This document shows, piece by piece, positions 10,001 to 18,891 of a stretch of DNA of 64,000 bases. Position 1 is the first letter of the stretch. Every line of letters begins with the position of its first letter. Where the stretch lies: assembly GCF_918797505.1 (NCBI RefSeq), contig NC_092798.1, forward strand, positions 10,553,501 to 10,617,500. Reading direction: 5' to 3'. This DNA comes from Bemisia tabaci. Lineage: Eukaryota > Arthropoda > Insecta > Hemiptera > Aleyrodidae. The translations under genes were made by a program, and so were the position numbers. The notes beneath the pieces were generated by a model. That model searched no databases and was not told the DNA's origin. It saw nothing but the letters and a program-made list of their open reading frames with translations.

Positions 10001-10865
10001 TTCCATTTACTTTACATGCAATTTTCAATTTCGGACTTGGACCCGAAATTGCGGTGACAAATCCGCCAATCTCGCTGTCCCCAGAGTCCAGAGGGTCTTC
10101 TCGGATCGATGGTATCACCTCACTCGCGACTCCCACGGCCAGCTGCTCCTCTGAGGTTCCGGTCCCTTTTTGCTCTCCTGGATCTCCATTCTGGTGATTT
10201 TCTCTCTCCTGCAACGGTTCTGAGTTTTGACGCGCCTTCAAATCGCGCTGACGCAACGTATTAAACACGAAATTTGCAATTTTCTGTCGCGCGGCTTCAG
10301 ATAGCCCAGCGGTTTTTGGGTCTCCCGATCCAATCCACTCATCCGCTCCCAATTTTTCCAGAGACTGATACGTTACGTATCGACATCTGCCCGCATTACC
10401 CTCGAGGGCTATGTTAACGTCATCAATTAATGCATCATCCTTTGGGTTTTGGTGCGGAACGCTGAACACGAACACTGGTCGTGTTCGAGCTATCGCTTCC
10501 AATAGCTCGAATGATAGCCTGTAGGACTTGTCGCATTCTCCATCATCTGCATTTTTGGAACCCGCCATTACAATGATAACGTCTCCCAATTTCTGTTCAT
10601 CGTTGCATTTTGAGATTTTTTCTAGAACCATTTCGAATTTATCTTTGGTAGCCCCGTTCGCTGAAACTTTGTAGTCGTCACCAAACGTCTGGGAAATATT
10701 TGATACCAAAAATTTTGAAGTATAGTCGGAGAAAATCTGGATGTGTTTTTTCTTCTCTTTTACAGCGTTAATTTGATCCTTCGGCGTCTTTATCCCGGTC
10801 CCTTTGCTCCCGGACTCTGGTGAAAATTTTGCTGATTCGCAGCAGCTTCTTGCCTCTGATTCCAC
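6894..10865 (-). CDS. pol: Ty3/gypsy Pol polyprotein (SGNH-like, protease, RT, RNase H, integrase), 3' end interrupted
   Basis: 1323 codons; the frame begins without ATG and is entered by -1 frameshift from gag. Residues ~40-205: an SGNH-hydrolase-like region with degenerate catalytic blocks. Protease: active site DSGAD at 296-300, flap-side VLIGL near 361. Reverse transcriptase ~530-760: first catalytic Asp634 in CDIYRAF, YFDD at 697-700. RNase H: TDG at 844-846, Glu near 886, SDN near 912. Integrase: zinc site His1107, His1115, Cys1145, Cys1148, and core Asp1179, Asp1238, Glu1274 (DD35E spacing). The last ~47 codons after residue 1277 come from the insertion 6212-7034. The C-terminal part is at 5459-6211. 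Order PR-RT-RH-IN is that of Ty3/gypsy. Confidence 0.92.
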   Translation of the reverse strand: MESEARSCCESAKFSPESGSKGTGIKTPKDQINAVKEKKKHIQIFSDYTSKFLVSNISQTFGDDYKVSANGATKDKFEMVLEKISKCNDEQKLGDVIIVMAGSKNADDGECDKSYRLSFELLEAIARTRPVFVFSVPHQNPKDDALIDDVNIALEGNAGRCRYVTYQSLEKLGADEWIGSGDPKTAGLSEAARQKIANFVFNTLRQRDLKARQNSEPLQERENHQNGDPGEQKGTGTSEEQLAVGVASEVIPSIREDPLDSGDSEIGGFVTAISGPSPKLKIACKVNGKQATIQLDSGADASCIRPDCVEPGSIRPCTKRLVGPDGQYLKVEGISRATIELPGKGSFSEDMFVIPGLPSHVLIGLPEIYSYGLRNFISDIDSPLYVGTKKFTGEPSADLGQSAEAEWLKEKQNICIAQLRQLGFNTQDVNLNEKVFTCRNFKHESTISEFSLFCKMYEAISEPGDFEAEFEEFDVLLAEMENDASTKPLPRMNECFDPELPYEKKMQLQAIMDEVQDVFLFDPDSWTAGMAKVEPVEYRLKDNDIVYEKRQVMNKEDREFVAKETAAMLKAKVIEPSTSPYCSPVLVARNHGKPRFCNSYVSLNKKLEIHRYTLPQVKEILDSLRTGSYFGTCDIYRAFWNVPLVEGLTRDITSFQTRENSWRYTCMPFGIHENPCIFQNRIDRTMGELRGTACNCYFDDCTVKGATWEDFLENLRKTLHRLNDAGFKLNPAKCFFGFREISILGMKAGIYGLKNDEKRIQAVRDLPVPKTLKQARSVIGFLSYMRAFIPDLATLARPMIDTTKIKPFRWTREAQDSLNKIKEILTTDPVLMNFDESKEVFLVTDGAQRVGIAGAVLQRDDEGHLRPISYFSRLLRGAEASWTSGEIELLALAELCAANHYMLYGHKNICYSDNIALKFLPKIKNASFRLQRLAERINDYQIEVRFIKGKLNRLADYLSRNIKGMDDRAESSDEEDNEGKISIQNVNSPLEILQICQFVKATKFLSHYGEDEIEEQEDVVVSKVGEGPEPSRDSLREEQRKHSRFGPIIKILEGESGAQSSKSRRDSRKFTLENGILMKKEFSPATGPYTTVALPERLVPDLLPEYHDSKIFGGHVGKNKLFEKIRKKYYAPKLMELCANYVKTCEACQRTGKNVSGKKKSDISVTETPPRPLHTLNMDTSGKYCRTAAGNLHFCTLIDAHSKFVFCRPIKSTDAPSIAKVIYEYICIFGMPKMIYCDRAAAFRSELLNELTSKLGVKMRFSIAHAHRSNGLVERSNYFSCNLNVYLGWHLNQVSHSFFFFQSRKFPVSIQRTIVHNTRNAVI

Positions 10866-11803
10866 GGTTTCTTCTTAAAGGGCCCCGACGACTGCTGCGG
10901 GCCTTGATAAGGCGCGCTCCTGTTATTTGCCTCACGGAACGTCTTTTCCGCGGCCATCATTGCGTCCATTGATCGGATCAAATCTTGCCTCATTGCATCC
11001 ACGGCTCGAGTATTCCTATCCGTATCCGCACGATTTAGATCAACTGCGTGTACCAAAGTCGCTAGGGCGTTCTCATTGGCCTTCACCCGGGATTCTAAGG
11101 ATGATTCCTGCCCCGTATAGTGATTTACGGCCAAAATAGCGCCCCTTCCTTTGCTGGTCGCGGCTACTGCTAGCTTCGCATTTTTTACAGATTCTATCAA
11201 CTGCGCAATTGTTGTATCTCGGTTACTAACCACTTGGGCCAAATATTCCGGTGCCAATCCCATTATTATACTCCTCACTAGCTGTGCCTCCGTCGAGTTA
11301 ACTTTAGCCAAGCCCGCTAGTTTTCTCTTCGCTTGAACGTAATCCAACGGGTCCTCATTTTCTCCCTGCGTTCGCGCCGAGAATTTCGTGAGGGCATCCT
11401 CGTCGCTGTCAAAGTATTGGATCAATTTCTTCTTTACTTCCTCAAAAGTCCTGCAGTTATCGAACGCTATCTCTTCATTGTCGTAGTACTGGATGGCACG
11501 TTTCGCTAAGTGATTTCTGAGTTGGTCCCGCTTTTCTTGATCCGAACATTTCTTATAGAAATTTTCAAAATCTTTTAGAAATTCTCTAACGTCGTAGTCA
11601 GCTTCTCCTTTGAATAGTTTTCTAAACGGCGGTGCCTTAATCGTCACCGTAGGCCCTTCGCTGGTGCGGGATGCATTATCCAGCGGTGGCGGCTGGTTTC
11701 TCTCCAATATTGTTTGATTCATAGTCTGCATGGCTCTAAGAAGTTCCCGCTGTGTCGCCTGATTTTCCCTCATCATTTGTGCCCAATACTGTTGTGTGTC
11801 CAT
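10790..11803 (-). CDS. gag: Gag of Ty3/gypsy element (capsid part)
   Basis: 337 codons from ATG. A coiled N-terminal stretch (~1-35) is followed by a retrotransposon Gag capsid domain (about 50-200; landmarks: VREFLKDFENFYKKC, LAKRAIQYYDNEE, FEEVKKKLIQYFDS, PLDYVQAKRKLAGL). The C-terminal tail is basic and Gln/Pro-rich with no CCHC zinc knuckle, as in many insect gypsy/errantivirus Gags. The frame is open upstream of this ATG to about 12010, where it meets the ORF at 11998-12690 in another frame. The full Gag therefore probably begins at 12690 and carries one frameshift. It overlaps pol by 76 bases. Confidence 0.88.
   Translation of the reverse strand: MDTQQYWAQMMRENQATQRELLRAMQTMNQTILERNQPPPLDNASRTSEGPTVTIKAPPFRKLFKGEADYDVREFLKDFENFYKKCSDQEKRDQLRNHLAKRAIQYYDNEEIAFDNCRTFEEVKKKLIQYFDSDEDALTKFSARTQGENEDPLDYVQAKRKLAGLAKVNSTEAQLVRSIIMGLAPEYLAQVVSNRDTTIAQLIESVKNAKLAVAATSKGRGAILAVNHYTGQESSLESRVKANENALATLVHAVDLNRADTDRNTRAVDAMRQDLIRSMDAMMAAEKTFREANNRSAPYQGPQQSSGPFKKKPWNQRQEAAANQQNFHQSPGAKGPG
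10823..10829 (-). promoter_or_regulatory. Programmed -1 frameshift slippery heptamer (A AAT TTT)
   Basis: On the minus strand the gag frame reads CAA AAT TTT CAC, which places A AAT TTT in the required phase for tandem slippage. After slipping one base back, reading enters the pol frame exactly (AAA TTT TCA). It sits inside the 76-base gag/pol overlap. Such X XXY YYZ heptamers are the known signal for retroviral and gypsy pol synthesis. A short GTCC/GGAC stem ~7 bases downstream may help. Confidence 0.8.
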
Positions 11804-11997
11804 TTGCGCGTTGTTATTCCCCTGGGGGTTGTCAAATGGATTTTGGTCCTCGTTCGCGTTTGCGACTAGAATGTCCTCGTAAACGTTGTCTGTCTGCAGG
11901 TGCGCCCGTGCCGCGGGATGATAGCTTCCTTCCTGAGTGATCGGCCTCCAGGCGTTCGACTCGTTAGTTGCCCCGTCTGATGTATCCGTTGTGAGTT

Positions 11998-12690
11998 CTA
12001 TAAGGTCTGTCTGTTCTGACGTAAAATTCTGCCACCCGTATGATAGGTCGGTGTTGGGAGTAGCTGGGCTCTGGAATTGGTTTGTGGGTGTGAAGCTCCG
12101 TTGATTCCTTGTGCTGTAACTGTGGGTATGAAACTGATGAGATTTGAACTAAATCGGAACTGCGGGCTTTCGCTTCCTCCTCCTTCTACGACTGGTGTAC
12201 TGGCTGGCACCGATCCAAATTGGGTCCTGGGAATTTGTCCTGAACTTCCTGCTTGCTGAGCTGAAAATTCCGGGCGTTTGCGCGGGGTTTCCGGAAAAAT
12301 CGCTTTTGCCTCTTCCAGCGACTTGATTCCTGTGTGAATCCCTCTAAACCTGTAACGCTTCTTGAGTTTGTCTAACGACGATAGAACTACTGCTCTTTCA
12401 CCCAACAAAGGATCGCTGCTTCGCTTTTTCTTCTTGTTCTCCTTTACTGGGTCTGGAAGTGGTTCCAACCACTGCTCAATTTGCTGGCGAGTCTGGTCGT
12501 CGGCAACTGCGTCCGCAAAGTTCCTAAAATCCACCGGCTTTAATTCCTGAAATTTAGCACGGATCTCCGCTTCGGTAGATTCGTCTTTTATTTGGTCCGG
12601 AAATGTGTATTTTAGCACTTGGACAACGATAGGCTGTTCCAAGCTTAAAGTTTTCCCGTTTCCCTTATGCTGATATGAAAATAGCGGCAT
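11998..12690 (-). CDS. gag: Probable N-terminal Gag region (frameshifted from capsid ORF)
   Basis: 230 codons from ATG. Soluble, charged, with a Lys/Arg-rich centre (KENKKKKRSSD near 83-93) and a Pro/Ser/Gln-rich end. It stops at TAG (11998-12000), just where the capsid frame becomes open; one single-base shift near 12010 separates the two frames. Position directly upstream of the capsid ORF and the first ATG of the element suggest a matrix-like region. I do not recognise a domain. The shift may be mutation or sequencing error. Confidence 0.55.
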   Translation of the reverse strand: MPLFSYQHKGNGKTLSLEQPIVVQVLKYTFPDQIKDESTEAEIRAKFQELKPVDFRNFADAVADDQTRQQIEQWLEPLPDPVKENKKKKRSSDPLLGERAVVLSSLDKLKKRYRFRGIHTGIKSLEEAKAIFPETPRKRPEFSAQQAGSSGQIPRTQFGSVPASTPVVEGGGSESPQFRFSSNLISFIPTVTAQGINGASHPQTNSRAQLLPTPTYHTGGRILRQNRQTL

Positions 12691-13770
12691 GAGGTTTTAA
12701 TTCAAGTTCAATGTTACGCCGTGATTACGAGCGTCGACTTTCTCGCGAGGGTAAAATTGAAACATCGGCGTTTCTCTAGTTTTACGCGTTTGCAAAATTT
12801 CGAGTTTTATGCTATTCTCTTCATTGAGTTGCTTCCTGTAACTCTCACACAAGTCGCAATTCAATGTAGACAAGGCAGCGCTTACTGTTTATTTACTCGA
12901 CGCGATGTTTATGGAACGACGCACAATTTCCCGCCGAATATTGAGAATTTTTGGCTTTAGGAAAGAAATGCAAGTTCTTCCGCGGACCCGGCACTAATTT
13001 AGCAGACACTGATAGAAGCTATGAAAGAAGAAACAACAAAAAGGCTTAAAGAAATCCCTGATTTCGTCGGCGTCCAGATCCTCTGCGCAAACAACGTCGT
13101 GACTTAAAAAGTTTGATCAGAGCTTGCGTACGAGAATCAGCACGGGAAGAAAATCAGAGAAAAAGTTGCCAATTTGCTGCGATAGGCACAAAAGAATTTC
13201 TAAGCGTCGACTAAAATTTACCGTTGATAATTGGAGCAAATTTGTTCAATCCCTAAGATGAACAAAATTTTGTAATTTTATAACGTATGACACAAAATGA
13301 TCAAGCTATTAAACTCAGAACAATTTGTACTTGATAGTATTCGCCAAAAATTTCAATGAAATTACTTAAGACTTTTCGTCTAAATTTCCTGAATTACTTG
13401 GGTTTTCAAAACCTGTTTGAGGATTTTATCTGAAACACAGTTTCACTGATATCGAATTTGTAAGTTCGGCTTTCCGTCGAAACTCTGAGATAATTTTCAA
13501 TTACTGTAATTATTTATTCGTGAATATTACTTCACTGATTTTTTGCTTCCAATAAACTTACAGAGTACTGTCGGCGAATTTTCACAATGAGCAAAAATTT
13601 AATTTTTGGATAGTTGATTGCAGGAAAAATTTCCCCGAGTTTCCTCGTAGTTCTTAATTGGACAAAAAGAAAAACTTTAAAAGAAAATTTAAAACTTTAA
13701 AAATTTAAAAGAAAATTACTTTATTGCTTTCGTAAATTTTTGACTTTACTAAGCCCTAAAAATTTCTACT
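12691..13770 (-). other. AT-rich leader upstream of gag, cut off by inverted-repeat junction
   Basis: No ORF of interest. Position fits the 5' leader of the minus-strand gypsy element, but no LTR end or primer-binding site is visible before the abrupt junction at 13770/13771, where the right arm starts inside env. The gypsy element therefore lacks a recognisable 5' LTR. Confidence 0.5.
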
Positions 13771-15105
13771 AGCCACGGGACTTTTGGACGACGAGGATGG
13801 CGAAAAGATAAGTTCGAAGTTGGTAAGGCTGTCGGACGCGAACCAACAGCTAAGAGTGGAGGTCACTAGTGCCAAGTTGGTGGTGAAGAATATTTTAGAG
13901 GAAACTCTAAACCACACCAAAATTTTGGGACTAATGGCGAAAGAGCTGGTCGAGCATAGCAATGGTGTCCTTGAAGTTCAAAAGCTCGTCGCGCTCGATC
14001 AAAAGTTGCAAAGATTGAGTTTTTGGGTTACGAAGTTAAAAATGCAGCGAGAATTGTTGCGATTAGGATTGGAAAATGCAATTAAGGGACGGTTGTCGCC
14101 GGAGTTGCTGCCAAGTTTCCGTTTTCTCGCCATTTTGCAAGAAGTGGCGAAAGCTGTGGAATCGCCGTTAGAAATGTTAGAAAGTGTGGCACTGAGCAGT
14201 TTGGCAACGTATTATGAGTTGTCAGAAATTAGAGTAGCCATGGGAGGAGCGGAAATGTGCGTAACATTGAGTATTCCGCTGAAACGCGCGAGCTCTAAGT
14301 TTCAATTATTTAAGTTAATTTCAATGCCTGTGTACTGCAAGGAGCTAAATTATTTTGTCCAGTTTCAGATACATCCTTTTACACTTGTGTCGGAAGACTA
14401 CAAGTGGTACTTGCCAATGACGGAAGAAATGTTGCAGCGTTGCAAAGCGGCACGAAACGTGACACTGTGCCCGGCAATACATGCGTTGGTAAACAGTAAT
14501 GAGGACTCCTGTGAATTTTCTATCATTTCCTCTTTTCCACTCTCACCGTGCAAAAAGTTGATTTTGCGTGAGGGAGGGAACTTTTTCCAGAAAGCAGGTG
14601 CAGATTGGTTGTTTTCGGTAAGAAACGATACCAAGGTCAGCGTTAGGTGCGGGGCCGCTCATGAATTCAAAACAATTAATGGCTCGGGCTTGCTTAGAGG
14701 AGTGTCGAATTGCGACCTGACGGTAAATACTCGGTTATTGCTGGCAGGAGCAGAGAAAAACGAGCACAAGATATTTACCGCCTGGGCGGAATTTGCCATT
14801 CGGGGCGTGATAAGGGGGGCCTTCTAACATCTTGGGAAAAAGAGAAAGTTGAAATGGCAAAAAAGAACGGGGATATTGCGGAGAAAATTGCGAACAGTAT
14901 GTCCGAAGGGAAGAAAGCTCTTGAGATGTATGACGTTTTGCAAAGTTGGGACAAAGAATGGATGGGAGCCCCCGCTATTCCCGCGCATTGGCAATTGCAC
15001 GGGACTTCGTCGTTAGTAATAATTTTATCAATAATTATCGTAGTGCTGATACTGAAGTATCGAGAAATGGCCATTCGGTATGAGCGGCCGCACTGCCGAG
15101 GTTAG
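13771..15105 (+). pseudogene. env: 5'-truncated env, copy 2 (right arm), one frameshift
   Basis: Inverted near-identical copy of the env at 1834-3558, starting inside the codons after the fusion-peptide-like stretch. Signal peptide and cleavage site are therefore missing. A base is missing near 14806 (CCGGGG context) relative to copy 1, so the frame breaks at 14827 and continues in the next frame to the same stop at 15105. The membrane anchor (about 15010-15060) is kept. Leu replaces Phe at one site relative to copy 1, and copy 3 also has Leu. Not a functional env. Confidence 0.88.
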
Positions 15106-16031
15106 AATGGTAGGACGGTATTTTGCTCGAGGATACGAGCATTCTGTACATATTTATTGCATGTTTATTGAAATTTTGTAGTTATTGAAAAATGCTTATG
15201 GGTTTTGGGCAAATTATCGTATTGGCATTTACTTGCATGTACACTTCTTTGAGCGGGGCAGTGCGTAACAGAGAAGCTGTTTACTTGTCGTCAATCCAGT
15301 TAGTATTGATCGATAAGATTACTTGTTATTTGTTATTAGCAGAATTATTGCACCCTTTTTATTAAGATCAGTGATGGTACTGAATTATTAACATGACTAT
15401 TTCATTCCCCCCAGTGAACCCCGTGAATGGAGTCAGTCATGTTTATTGAGACTTAAGGGAAAAATTTATACATTCTTTTGAATGAATAAGAATTTAAGGG
15501 AGAATAATTCTTTTGAATGGATTGATTGCGCTCTTTGAAGATTCTTATGGAGGAGATGAGTATATTCATATTTGTATTTAAATATAGTTTTTAGGATGTT
15601 CGGAATGAGTAATTAGTAAAATTTTTTTTTTGTAATGTTTCTTTGTAAAAATTTTTTTTTTGTGTATAGAAAATTGCTTGATTACTTCTGGTTAGAAGTA
15701 AGTGCGGGATTATGCGTTTTTTTTCTCAGTGATATGGGGAACAGGCGTACACATATATGCATAGATGGGATGTGCACCTCGTGCACCGGTGCGATATGTA
15801 TATATGTGTATGGCTGTTGCTAGATGAGGAAAAAGGGGAAAACCAAATTGTTGAGATGAAAGGTATATTGAGATATGGAAAATTAATTTTTAGAGAACCC
15901 CCCTCCCCTCGGCTGCTGGCAGCATGGGCGGTGGCACTGGGGGGCTGGCCGGCGTGCCCTTGGGTCGCTCCCGTGGTCGAGGTGTTCGGAATACTGGAAC
16001 CATCGGCCCTCGGAGGGGCGTCGAGCGGGCG

Positions 16032-16253
16032 TCAAGTCGTGGCAGGAGGCGGAGACGTCAGCGGCGGGCTGGGCGGCCGGTCGGGGCGCCCTTTGCGGGA
16101 GAGGTGGCGTCCGTCGGGCGGCGGGCGGCTGGCCGATGATGGCCGGGTAGCCGGCGTCGTCGGCGGTCGTGCGTCGTCACGGGGGACGACGATCAGGATC
16201 CCTCGGCAGCGGGGGCACACAAGGGTGCGTCGGAGACTCCATTGCGCGTCCAT
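16032..16253 (-). CDS. CPRC-peptide family ORF, right-arm copy
   Basis: 73 codons from ATG at 16253. The first ~45 residues are identical to the ORF at 685, including the CPRC motif. After a one-base difference in a C run near 16109 it follows another Pro/Ser-rich frame and stops. A TATA-like box (GTATTTAAGC on plus, about 16344-16353) lies ~92 bp upstream. See the copy at 685 for the family; the functional end of the protein is uncertain. Confidence 0.45.
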   Translation of the reverse strand: MDAQWSLRRTLVCPRCRGILIVVPRDDARPPTTPATRPSSASRPPPDGRHLSRKGRPDRPPSPPLTSPPPATT

Positions 16254-16974
16254 GTTGGAAGAAAGATTTCGGCAGGCAGAAAGCAGGTGCGGTTAGGTGA
16301 GGATGTCCGAGAGAGTGTCCAACGGTTAGAGAGAGGGGCATGGTATTTAAGCACCAAAGAGCCGGGGGCCTGAGGGGAAGGGAGGTAGAAGGAGTGGAAA
16401 GAAACGCACATGTACGGGAAAGTCAGGGAAATTGCGCTGACATCTAGGGAACTTGCATCAGCAGGAAATACGGGGTCACAAGAAAGCAAGGTTGCGCGGT
16501 CTCTGGCGCAGATTTTGGATTTTCTTGGGTTTTCCTGTTCCCTCGTACTCGAGAATTCCGTATATTTTGTATATTGTGAGTGTATTTTGTATATTTGCAT
16601 GCGTGGGATTTGTATATAAGTTTAAGTTTTATAACTTATTTTTTTTGTTAATTTTGAAAGACTGGCCAGAATCTAAATTTTTTTTTTTTTGGATCCAAGT
16701 TTTTTTTCCTTTTCTCGTTTTTTCCCTCTGTTTCGTATGTATTTAGGCCAGAAATGTCTTCTTCCATCGGCTCTCTCAATCTAACCCTCTAAGTATTGTA
16801 TTGAATCCGGATGGGATAATATCCTGTTACTGAGATTTGAGAGTTTAAAAACAGTTTTCGATTTTTTGCCTGAGAAAAATTTCGTGGTGGAGAAAAGGCT
16901 ACAGCCCCCGATTGATTTTTTTGATTTTGATTGATTTTGTTTTCGTTTATAAGTGTAAATAATTTCGAAATGGG

Positions 16975-17068
16975 GAAAACCGAAATACGCTTAAATTAAA
17001 TTCTGCCGGGCTTATGAAAACTGAAATACGCTTAAATTTATTCTGCCGGGCTTTGAAAACTGAAATAC
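16975..17068. repeat. 40-bp tandem repeat array, part 1
   Basis: About two copies of a ~40-bp unit containing GAAATACGCTTAAATT and CTGCCGGGCTTATG. The array continues at 18267-18480; an LTR element with ATAC target duplications is inserted between the two parts. A homologous array lies at 52732-52985. Confidence 0.85.
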
Positions 17069-18266
17069 TGTAGTGGGAACCCTATGTACACCCTAAATGT
17101 CACTCATGGCAATGGCTTGTTTGTATCTCTCTTGAAGCCCTTGGATTGTTTTAATTATTATTTGTTGAAATTAAATTTTCCGGAAGTTTAGTGTTTAATC
17201 CAGATGCTAAATATCTCATGTCTTCAACGTAATCATGAGGATTTTCTCGTTCCCCTTGTTTTCTCTGCGGATACATTAACCAGTCCTTTTCTACGGATTC
17301 GAATTTTTTCAGTAGTTTCGCTTTAATTTCTTCGAAAGTTTCGCATGCTTGGAACTCCACTCTCTCATTTTCGTAGAATTTCTTAGCTCTTCCTTGTAAG
17401 CAGTTCTACAAGTAGTATTTTTTCTCGCCAACTGAATGTTCCCTCAACTGATCCTCATAATTAGCAATGAAGGTCTTGATATTTTCGTTATCTCCGCCAG
17501 AAAATTTGGTAAAGCTTCAATTTTGACTTTGATTTGGTAGTTGTTTGGGTTACGTAATACCACGTCCTGCGGCATGATTGCTTCGTAGAAATGATGATTA
17601 ATTAATCATTTTCCCTTTCGGCGTACATCGAACGAACCATCTCTTAACCAACACCTTATTTAAGCTAATAAAAAAACATACTCACCTTTCTGCATAATGC
17701 GGCTGTCTTGACGCACTTTAACACGAGTAATTTACGATAATACACTTATAATTATACAATTACACTTCATATACAACGCACTTTTTATATAAATTTTTTA
17801 TCGAAGGGGTACCGGGATCGCTACTGTATCTTTTTTCAAAGAAGACATGGCGCCTCTAACATGTAGTGGGAACCCTATGGGGGAAAGTGGAACCACACTT
17901 TATATTTTATAACTTACACTTTATTCTTTGACTAGCTGCTCTAACAGGGGCTGGACCGGGTTGTCTCGGGTCTTTACACCTCACACCGACTAACCCCGTA
18001 CGAGCGACTTCCGCGAGCTTTTATGCCAACGCCCGAAGCTTCCGTGCCCAACTCCGACTTCCGAATCGCCGGAAGCTGGGGTCACTCTTGCCGCAAGCTC
18101 CGCGCCTGGACCTGAACAATCGCGTCTCGAAAACTCGCATCTAACACGCCTGACCCTGCCACTGGCATGGGAATCCGCGATATCTCACGACTTGCCATGT
18201 CTCCAAACCAACTTCCTCCAAGTGGATCGGTAAAGGCCTCGCAGGTCTTTAACCGATACCACCACA
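17069..18266 (-). mobile_element. Internally deleted LTR element with TSD ATAC
   Basis: The 5' LTR is 17862-18266 (TGTAGTGG...CCACCACA), followed on minus by a PBS-like sequence (TGTTAGAGGCGCCATG, 17846-17861) and a leader with splice-donor consensus AAAG/GTGAGT at 17685. A degraded gag comes next. The 3' LTR is reduced to its last ~17 bp (17069-17085). ATAC duplications flank both ends (17065-17068 and 18267-18270), so the insertion is a single event and the pol/env/LTR loss came later. It sits inside the 40-bp repeat array. Confidence 0.85.
17086..17573 (-). pseudogene. gag: Degraded gag of the ATAC-flanked LTR element
   Basis: Starts at ATG 17573 with a Gag-like N-terminus, but has stops near 17480 and 17400. 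A better-kept capsid segment at 17151-17360 (FEEIKAKLLKKFES, NPHDYVEDMRYLASGL) is homologous to the FEEVKKKLIQYFDS/PLDYVQAKRKLAGL region of the gag at 10790. It is cut off near 17090 by the internal deletion. Confidence 0.7.
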
Positions 18267-18480
18267 ATACGCTTAAATTAAATTCTGCCGGGCTTATGAA
18301 AACCGAAATACGCTTAAATTAAATTCTGCCGGGCTTATGAAAACCGAAATATACGCTTAAATTAAATTCTGCCGGGCTTATGAAAAACTGAAATACACTT
18401 AAATTAACTTCTGCCGGACTTATGAAAAACTGAAATACACTTAAATTAACTTCTGCCGGGCTTACGAAAAACTGAAGAGA
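18267..18480. repeat. 40-bp tandem repeat array, part 2
   Basis: Five copies of the ~40-bp unit (ATACGCTTAAATTAAATTCT core; later units ATACACTTAAATTAACTTCT). In minus orientation the array lies downstream of the PBS of the LTR at 18567, so it is part of a 5' leader, as also at 52732-52985. Confidence 0.88.
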
Positions 18481-18566
18481 AAAAAAAATGACTCAATGGA
18501 GTAGGGCTTGCGGTACCGGATCGTTTAATTTAAAAAGACTTGCTTTTTTGCCCGGCGCTTCTACCA

Positions 18567-18891
18567 TGTGATGGTCTAGGGGATGGGGAAATAGCCCAAT
18601 TCGCGTTGAAATCTAGAATGCCCTGAGGTGGCGATCACCGGCAAGTACGCATGTACGCAACTGACCACTCCTTGGCCGCTTGGCCGCCGCTATATTGCGG
18701 CGCCCAAAAGCTCTAACCCTGATGCGGCACGCGCCAACCAAAACACCTGCCTGCGATCACCTCGGAAATACGCGATCTCTCACGTATGTCCGAGGTGCTC
18801 CTAACAGAAGGAAGAATGTAAACACACTCTTGCGTCACCTCAGTCGATCGGTCATCGACACATCTCTATGACTCGCCAACACACCATGACA
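18567..18891 (-). mobile_element. LTR (TGTGATGG...CCATGACA) with adjacent PBS
   Basis: Ends are imperfect inverted repeats. On minus the LTR is followed by TGGTAGAAGCGCCGGG (18551-18566), the PBS type found beside most LTRs here, then an A/T-rich leader and the 40-bp array. A related LTR starts at 53077. A partial copy of the distal end is at 19690-19767. Confidence 0.7.

Larger units (their letters stand above)
13771..16936. repeat. Right arm of giant inverted repeat
   Basis: Reverse complement of 1-3169. The inner end at 13771 (AGCCACGGGA) matches 3160-3169; the outer homology runs to the TTGATT at 16931-16936, where the left arm reaches the window edge. The spacer between the arms is 10.6 kb and holds gag-pol. 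The right arm is slightly shorter because of several single-base losses in C/G runs. Confidence 0.93.

Noticed and set aside
16975..18480. CRISPR-like array (40-bp repeats)
   Set aside because: Units are contiguous without spacers, the DNA is eukaryotic, and no cas gene is present.
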